Part shown: in pieces, positions 6,382 through 10,313 of the stretch | How positions within the stretch are numbered: the first letter of the stretch is position 1 | Layout: the number at the start of each line of letters is the position of its first letter | NCBI GenBank assembly: GCA_021813595.1 | Contig: JAKAKF010000276.1 | Span: 1-10,313 of the forward strand | Reading direction: 5' to 3' | Source of the DNA: a bacterium | GTDB taxonomy: Bacteria; SZUA-79; Acidulodesulfobacterales; Acidulodesulfobacteraceae | DNA: 10,313 nucleotides | Notes under the pieces: model-generated | Told to the model about the DNA's origin: nothing | Database searches by the model: none | What the model saw: the letters and a program-made list of their open reading frames with translations, nothing else | Made by a program: the position numbers and the translations under genes

Positions 6382-6387
6382 AACGAT
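6373..6387 (+). other. Small hairpin over the stop codon of the small protein gene
   Basis: ATCGTT (6373-6378) and AACGAT (6382-6387) form a perfect 6-bp stem whose 3-nt loop is the TAG stop codon. It lies directly before the ptb-like start at 6395. A competing arm pair, ACGATTT (6411-6417) and AAATCGT (6431-6437), occurs just inside the next gene. With only two G-C pairs and no U-tract it is not an intrinsic terminator. It may modulate translation or mRNA processing between the two genes. Confidence 0.35.
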
Positions 6388-6394
6388 ATTTTAA

Positions 6395-7336
6395 ATGCAA
6401 AAAAAATTAGACGATTTAATAATATCTGCGAAATCGTTTAAAGCTAAAAGAGCTGCAGTAGTAGTTGCCGAAGACGATTTCGTCGTTGAAGGGATAATTT
6501 TAGCTTATAAAAAGGGTATTATAATCCCAATACTTATAGGCAACAAAAATAAAATAATTTCCATCCTTAAAAAAAAAGAAAAAAATATTTCTGCGAATGA
6601 TTTTGAAATAATCGGCACGGACAATGATGTCGATGCGTCTGTTATTGCCGTTAAATTAGCCTACGATAAAAAAGCCGACGTTATAATAAAGGGACATATC
6701 CATACGGATATATTAATGCATCAGCTTATCCGCACGGAAAGCGGATTAAGGACTAACAGGTTTATTTCCCATATATTTTGCATGGAAATAAAAACTTATA
6801 AGAAATTAATCTTTATAACCGATGCGGCTATTAATATTAATCCCGATATAGTTCAAAAAGCGCAGATACTTCAAAACGCCATCGATATCTGCAAAATAAT
6901 CGGCGTCAAACATCCTAAGGCGGCAATACTTTCGGCGGTGGAAACCGTTAACCCTAAGATAGCTTCTACTATGGATGCTGCAATTATTTCCAAGATGGCG
7001 CAGAGGGGTCAAATTACGGGCGGCATTGTTGACGGACCTCTGGCTTTCGATAATGTTATTTCAAAAAAAGCGGCGGAAGAAAAAGGAATCAAAAGCGAGG
7101 TATCCGGCGATGCCGATATAATATTGGTTCCAAATATAGAATCCGGCAACATACTTTTTAAAGATTTAGAATATCTTGCAGGAGCTAAAGTGGCAGGAAT
7201 AGTAACGGGGCTTAAAGTGCCGGTGGTGCTTACATCCAGGGCGGATAACGCCGAAGCGAGACTTTATTCGGCGGCGTTTGCTTCTATAGTTTCCGAAAAC
7301 TATTCTAAATTTTTAGAATATAAATCATGGATATAA
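6395..7336 (+). CDS. Phosphate acyltransferase of the Ptb/Pta family (phosphate butyryltransferase-like)
   Basis: The 313-residue protein has the length and motifs of phosphotransbutyrylase, a PTA_PTB-family enzyme: AVVVAEDD (21-28), KGHIHTDILM (99-108), ITDAAININP (141-150), AVETVNPK (181-188), GPLAFDN (214-220), VPNIESGN (245-252) and SRADNAEARLYSAAFA (281-296). Family knowledge: these cytoplasmic enzymes exchange CoA and phosphate on short acyl groups (butyryl, isobutyryl or acetyl), usually paired with a butyrate kinase that makes ATP. No kinase gene is in the window, and substrate specificity cannot be read from sequence alone. The start matches the family N terminus, but no Shine-Dalgarno site precedes it, so translation may be coupled to the small protein gene 13 nt upstream. 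PanB follows after 9 nt. Confidence 0.88.
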   Translation: MQKKLDDLIISAKSFKAKRAAVVVAEDDFVVEGIILAYKKGIIIPILIGNKNKIISILKKKEKNISANDFEIIGTDNDVDASVIAVKLAYDKKADVIIKGHIHTDILMHQLIRTESGLRTNRFISHIFCMEIKTYKKLIFITDAAININPDIVQKAQILQNAIDICKIIGVKHPKAAILSAVETVNPKIASTMDAAIISKMAQRGQITGGIVDGPLAFDNVISKKAAEEKGIKSEVSGDADIILVPNIESGNILFKDLEYLAGAKVAGIVTGLKVPVVLTSRADNAEARLYSAAFASIVSENYSKFLEYKSWI

Positions 7337-7345
7337 GAATATAAA

Positions 7346-8149
7346 ATGCAAAAAGGGACCGAAGATTTTATTAAAATGAAATTAAACGGCGAAAAAATCG
7401 TAATGATTACCGCTTATGATTACGTTCAAGCCGGAATAGCGGAAGAGGCGGGAGTCGATATAGTATTGGTAGGCGATTCGCTTGCAACTACCGTTCAAGG
7501 AAAAGATAATACGATAAGCGTTACGTTGGACGAGATGATTTACCATACTAAAATAGTAAGGGCAGGTTTAAAAAATACTTTTTTAGCATGCGATATGCCT
7601 TTTATGTCTTATCAGGTAAACTCCGAGCAGGCTTTGATTAATGCCGGCAGAATACTAAAAGAAAGCGGAGCAAACGCCGTTAAAATGGAAGGCGGCGCTA
7701 ATATAACCGTCACCGTTAAAAAACTGACCGAAAGCGGTATTCCCGTAATAGGACATATAGGTCTTATGCCGCAATTTATTAATGTTATGGGCGGTTATAA
7801 AGTCCAAGGTAAAATAAGTTCGCAAATCGATAAGCTCGTCGAAGACGCTAAGGCTCTCGAAGACGCAGGCGCATTTATGATAGTGTTGGAGGCAATGCCT
7901 GAAGACGCCGCGGTAAGCGTAAAAAAAAGCATAAATATTCCTACTATAGGAATAGGAGCCGGAAAATATACCGACGGACAGGTGCTGGTATTTTACGATG
8001 CGGTAGGAATGTTAGCTCAAAAACCTCCTAAATTCGTTAAAAAATTTGCGGAATCCCGCCCTATAATAATCGAAGCCTTAAAAACATACGGCAAGGAAGT
8101 TAAAGACGGTTCTTTTCCGGCGGAAGAAAATATCTATAGACAAAAATAA
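7346..8149 (+). CDS. panB: 3-methyl-2-oxobutanoate hydroxymethyltransferase (PanB)
   Basis: The 267-residue protein is full length for PanB (264 in E. coli). It catalyses transfer of the one-carbon unit of 5,10-methylenetetrahydrofolate to 2-ketoisovalerate, giving ketopantoate, the first committed step of pantothenate and CoA synthesis in the cytoplasm. The metal ligands are present as D44 (GDS), D83 (CDMPF) and E115 (KMEGG), as are the substrate Lys K113 and the catalytic Glu E182 (LEAMP). ITAYDY (21-26), the GHIGLMPQ segment (136-143) and the IGIGAG stretch (201-206) are further signatures. The gene begins 9 nt after the ptb-like stop without a clear Shine-Dalgarno site, indicating an operon and possible translational coupling. 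PanC and PanD are not in the window. Confidence 0.97.
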   Translation: MQKGTEDFIKMKLNGEKIVMITAYDYVQAGIAEEAGVDIVLVGDSLATTVQGKDNTISVTLDEMIYHTKIVRAGLKNTFLACDMPFMSYQVNSEQALINAGRILKESGANAVKMEGGANITVTVKKLTESGIPVIGHIGLMPQFINVMGGYKVQGKISSQIDKLVEDAKALEDAGAFMIVLEAMPEDAAVSVKKSINIPTIGIGAGKYTDGQVLVFYDAVGMLAQKPPKFVKKFAESRPIIIEALKTYGKEVKDGSFPAEENIYRQK

Positions 8150-8201
8150 ACACAAATAAAAAAATATAAATATAAAAATTTAAGACTATTATTTTTAAAA
8201 C

Positions 8202-8208
8202 GAGGTGA
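8202..8208 (+). promoter_or_regulatory. Ribosome binding site that sets the start of the small membrane protein
   Basis: GAGGTGA lies 8 nt before the ATG at 8217. A possible GTG start at 8205 falls inside this site and is therefore rejected, shortening the product from 121 to 117 residues. Confidence 0.75.
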
Positions 8209-8216
8209 AATATTTT

Positions 8217-8570
8217 ATGAATTATCTATCCTACTTTAAGTTTAGAGGCACTCTAAATAATGACTCAAAATACCCCGCACTTTCTCTTATAGCTTTTATA
8301 TTAAAAATAGCAGCCTTTGTTTATTTGGTAGTCGGATTAATTGGTACTTTTATAATGTCCTTTGTGTGGGCAGATCAGGCGGGAAAAATGTCGGAGATGT
8401 TTGGAAGAGGCGGATTTAATATAGGTTCGGCTTTATCATCGTTCTTTTTCTCATTGATCGGCGGCATAATAGTAACGATAGTTATATTTTTATTGTTATG
8501 GGCCTATGCGGAATTAATTTTAGTATTAATGGATATTGAGCACAATACTTCTAAAAGAAACGAAAATTAA
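8217..8570 (+). CDS. Small two-helix membrane protein, DUF4282-like
   Basis: The product has 117 residues with two strong hydrophobic segments, about 21-50 and 73-105, joined by a short loop containing a Gly/Met-rich stretch (56-71). The second helix ends in an E-x-x-x-x-L-x-D-I-E pattern (E99 to E108) followed by HNTSKR. The layout and the polar residues at the end of helix 2 are similar to small bacterial membrane proteins annotated DUF4282, but this assignment is tentative. Location is the inner membrane, probably with both ends in the cytoplasm. It follows panB by 67 nt, a gap that is A+T-rich without a clear promoter or terminator, so cotranscription with panB is possible. No function can be assigned. 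Confidence 0.7.
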   Translation: MNYLSYFKFRGTLNNDSKYPALSLIAFILKIAAFVYLVVGLIGTFIMSFVWADQAGKMSEMFGRGGFNIGSALSSFFFSLIGGIIVTIVIFLLLWAYAELILVLMDIEHNTSKRNEN

Positions 8571-8620
8571 TTTTTTAGCTTTTTAAATATTAATTAATAA
8601 TTTCAGTCTATTTAATGAAT

Positions 8621-8640
8621 TAATTTCTATTGAGAAATTA
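8621..8640. terminator. Small hairpin between convergent genes, possible weak bidirectional terminator
   Basis: TAATTTCT (8621-8628) and AGAAATTA (8633-8640) form a perfect 8-bp stem with a 4-nt ATTG loop. It spans the stop codon of the minus-strand GGDEF gene and lies 51 bp past the stop of the plus-strand membrane protein gene. Its position between converging genes fits transcription termination, but the stem has a single G-C pair and neither side carries a strong U-tract. The call is weak. Confidence 0.3.
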
Positions 8641-10159
8641 CGCTTTTATTTCTTCCGCTATTTTTGGCTTTATAAAGTGCATTATCGGCTCTTTTTATAA
8701 ATGAAGTTTCGTTTTCGTTTTCCATAAGTTCCGCAATGCCGGAACTTAAAGTAATCCGTATACCTTTATACGAAAAATAATGTAATTCTGCCTGAATCCT
8801 CAATTTTTCGGATAGCAAGTAGGCATTATTTAAAGAAGCGTAAGGCGCTATTACCAAAAACTCCTCTCCACCCCATCGTATTAAATAATCCCCGCTTCTT
8901 ATGTTTCCTGTTATAAGAGAAACGATATCTTTCAATACCTCGTCGCCGGTTACATGTCCGTATTTATCGTTTATTGCTTTAAAAAAATCTACGTCGATCA
9001 TTATGACGGAAAGAGGATATTTATATCTTTTTGCCCTATCGATTTCTTTTCCGATAATCTCTTTATATTTATTTCTATTGTATGCTCCGGTTAAAGGATC
9101 TACTTCGGATAATTTTTTGAGTTTTTTTTCCAATTCAACCCTGTCCGTTATATCTCTTGCAATACATACCCCTATAGGGTATTGATTTTTATTTTTATAA
9201 ATGCGGCTGGTAACTTCAAAAGGTATTATCCTTCCGTCTTTTGTTTTAATTTCGGTGGTATAAGTCATCGTGCCTTTTTCGAACAAAAGTTTCATCATAT
9301 TTAATATATCTTCATTGGTTGCATTAATAATATTTAGATGGCTTAATTTTAAAAATTCATTTTTAGAATAGCCAAGTTTTCTTAATGCCATGTCATTTAC
9401 CTCTATGAAGTGTTTTGGGACGGCATCGCCGGTAAATTCCGTCACGTAAGCAAGATCGTATATATTGTCGAATATTAAATTAAATTTTGTATAAAGAATT
9501 TCTATTTCCTTAGTTTTTCTTTTTGAATAAAAGATAAAAAAAAGTATGGACGCAAATATCAATAAGGAACCTGTTAAATAAATCAGATTAACATAGTTTC
9601 GTATTATTCTTTCACGCTTTATTGTTTTATCAACTGCCTTTATGGCAAACGGCGAAAAAACGGGGGAATCTTTATAAAGGGCAAGTTCTATCGGCGTAAG
9701 AAATATTTTTTTTGAAATTAAGCTGTGATATTTTATAATTCTCTTTATTATCGGCCTTATAAGGTTGATATAATTAAAATATGATTTATTTACGTAAGGT
9801 AAAATAGTTTTTGTTCCAATCCGTGAAGTTTTTATATAATGTTTTACAATTTTAAAATCTTTATCCGTTAAGGACATTAAGACTTTAGCCTTAATTAAGG
9901 ATGTTTTGAGCTTGTTTTTATCGTTTAACTTAGAATATTTTATAATTGAAGCAGACTCGATAATCAGATCATTTAAATCGGTAGAAAGTTTAGTAGTATA
10001 AAGCGCAAGATCGGTAGATTTTTTAACGTAAAGGTCGATTTCACTTTGTAAAATCACATAAACTAACGAGGCAATAATTGAATATAAAATCAGAATAAGT
10101 AAACCGGTAAATATGATTTTAGAGATACGGGATAAAGGCTTTATATTTAATATACCCAT
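8627..10159 (-). CDS. Membrane-anchored PAS-GGDEF diguanylate cyclase
   Basis: The 510-residue protein has a transmembrane helix at about 15-37, a mostly helical extracytoplasmic region (38-189) and a second transmembrane helix (about 190-211). A PAS domain follows (about 222-340, with FIEVNDMALRKLGYS near 251-265 and a C-terminal ARDITDR), then a GGDEF domain (about 345-510). The GGDEF domain has DPLTGAYNR (354-362), MIDVDFF (387-393), the active-site GGEEF (430-434) and an upstream RSGD (421-424) at the correct five-residue distance, which is the product-inhibition I-site RxxD. It should therefore make cyclic di-GMP from two GTP with feedback inhibition. The extracytoplasmic sensor has no recognised family; its helices suggest a four-helix-bundle ligand domain. 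The ATG at 10159 has a weak GAGAT site just upstream on the minus strand. It lies downstream of tRNA-Lys on the same strand. No EAL domain is present. Confidence 0.94.
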   Translation of the reverse strand: MGILNIKPLSRISKIIFTGLLILILYSIIASLVYVILQSEIDLYVKKSTDLALYTTKLSTDLNDLIIESASIIKYSKLNDKNKLKTSLIKAKVLMSLTDKDFKIVKHYIKTSRIGTKTILPYVNKSYFNYINLIRPIIKRIIKYHSLISKKIFLTPIELALYKDSPVFSPFAIKAVDKTIKRERIIRNYVNLIYLTGSLLIFASILFFIFYSKRKTKEIEILYTKFNLIFDNIYDLAYVTEFTGDAVPKHFIEVNDMALRKLGYSKNEFLKLSHLNIINATNEDILNMMKLLFEKGTMTYTTEIKTKDGRIIPFEVTSRIYKNKNQYPIGVCIARDITDRVELEKKLKKLSEVDPLTGAYNRNKYKEIIGKEIDRAKRYKYPLSVIMIDVDFFKAINDKYGHVTGDEVLKDIVSLITGNIRSGDYLIRWGGEEFLVIAPYASLNNAYLLSEKLRIQAELHYFSYKGIRITLSSGIAELMENENETSFIKRADNALYKAKNSGRNKSVISQ

Positions 10160-10263
10160 AATATCTCGATAATTATTACATTTTGCAATACTTATAGACA
10201 GTATTAGCTATCATTTATGCCTGAAGAAATGTCGTAAAATACTTTATTTACTACAGTTTTATG
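10160..10263. other. Spacer between tRNA-Lys and the diguanylate cyclase gene
   Basis: The 104-bp gap must carry the 3' trailer of the tRNA and probably the leader or promoter of the cyclase gene, both on the minus strand. I found no convincing promoter, hairpin terminator or attachment-site duplication of the tRNA 3' end here. Confidence 0.4.
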
Positions 10264-10313
10264 TGGTGAGCCGCGCGGGAGTCGAACCCACGACCACCTG
10301 ATTAAAAGTCAGG
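10264..10313 (-). tRNA. tRNA-Lys(UUU), 3' part, 5' part beyond window
   Basis: Reading the minus strand, the window edge falls at the anticodon stem CCTGA/TCAGG with loop CTTTTAA, so the anticodon is TTT (Lys). A 5-nt variable loop follows, then a T-arm GTGGG-TTCGACT-CCCGC (one G-T pair), the acceptor 3' strand GCGGCTC, discriminator A and an encoded CCA ending at 10264. The D-arm and 5' acceptor strand are outside the window, so acceptor pairing cannot be checked. Confidence 0.93.

Noticed and set aside
6806..7012. 68-codon minus-strand open frame inside the ptb-like gene
   Set aside because: It is antisense to conserved Ptb motifs and has no independent support.
8901..9185. 94-codon plus-strand open frame inside the diguanylate cyclase gene
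   Set aside because: It is antisense to the conserved GGDEF domain.
10160..10313. tRNA-Lys as an integration site for a mobile element
   Set aside because: No integrase gene and no duplicated tRNA 3' end was found in the adjacent sequence, and the neighbouring gene is an ordinary signalling gene.

Overview
The window is an A+T-rich bacterial chromosome segment with short intergenic gaps, bacterial Shine-Dalgarno sites and a tRNA gene that encodes its own CCA end. It carries a flavodiiron protein, a rubrerythrin, a phosphotransbutyrylase-type enzyme and a membrane diguanylate cyclase. That set points to a Gram-negative-like anaerobe or microaerophile that meets oxygen intermittently. A low-GC deltaproteobacterium-like lineage would fit, but the window alone does not fix the taxonomy. 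No phage, transposon or CRISPR sequence was seen.

Layout. The left edge holds the N-terminal half of a HemW-type radical SAM protein on the minus strand, cut by the window. Divergent from it, behind a good extended -10 promoter, is a class A flavodiiron protein (673-1914). A 155-bp A+T-rich gap with a long inverted repeat follows, then a DUF2400/TIGR02757 protein related to HhH-GPD DNA glycosylases (2070-3218). Next comes a secreted DUF3857/transglutaminase-fold protein whose catalytic Cys and His appear to be replaced (3289-5322), then rubrerythrin (5349-5861).

The gap at 5862-6051 holds the best promoter of the window (TTGACA-16-TATTAT with TGn), with inverted-repeat operator-like sequence just upstream. 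It should drive an Asn/Gln-rich small protein of unknown function (6052-6381), a phosphate butyryl/acetyltransferase-like enzyme (6395-7336) and PanB (7346-8149). A two-helix membrane protein (8217-8570) follows. On the opposite strand are a PAS-GGDEF diguanylate cyclase with an intact active site and I-site (8627-10159) and the 3' half of tRNA-Lys(UUU), cut by the right edge.

How the genes may work together. The flavodiiron protein (O2 or NO reduction) and rubrerythrin (peroxide reduction) form an oxygen-defence pair on the same strand, though two other genes separate them. Ptb and PanB are both tied to acyl-CoA chemistry: PanB starts pantothenate/CoA synthesis from 2-ketoisovalerate, and Ptb exchanges CoA thioesters with acyl phosphates. 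The most novel items are the Asn/Gln-rich small protein behind the strong, possibly regulated promoter, the apparently inactive transglutaminase-fold protein, and the DUF2400 protein, which has an unexplained N-terminal extension and an endonuclease III-like four-Cys C terminus.
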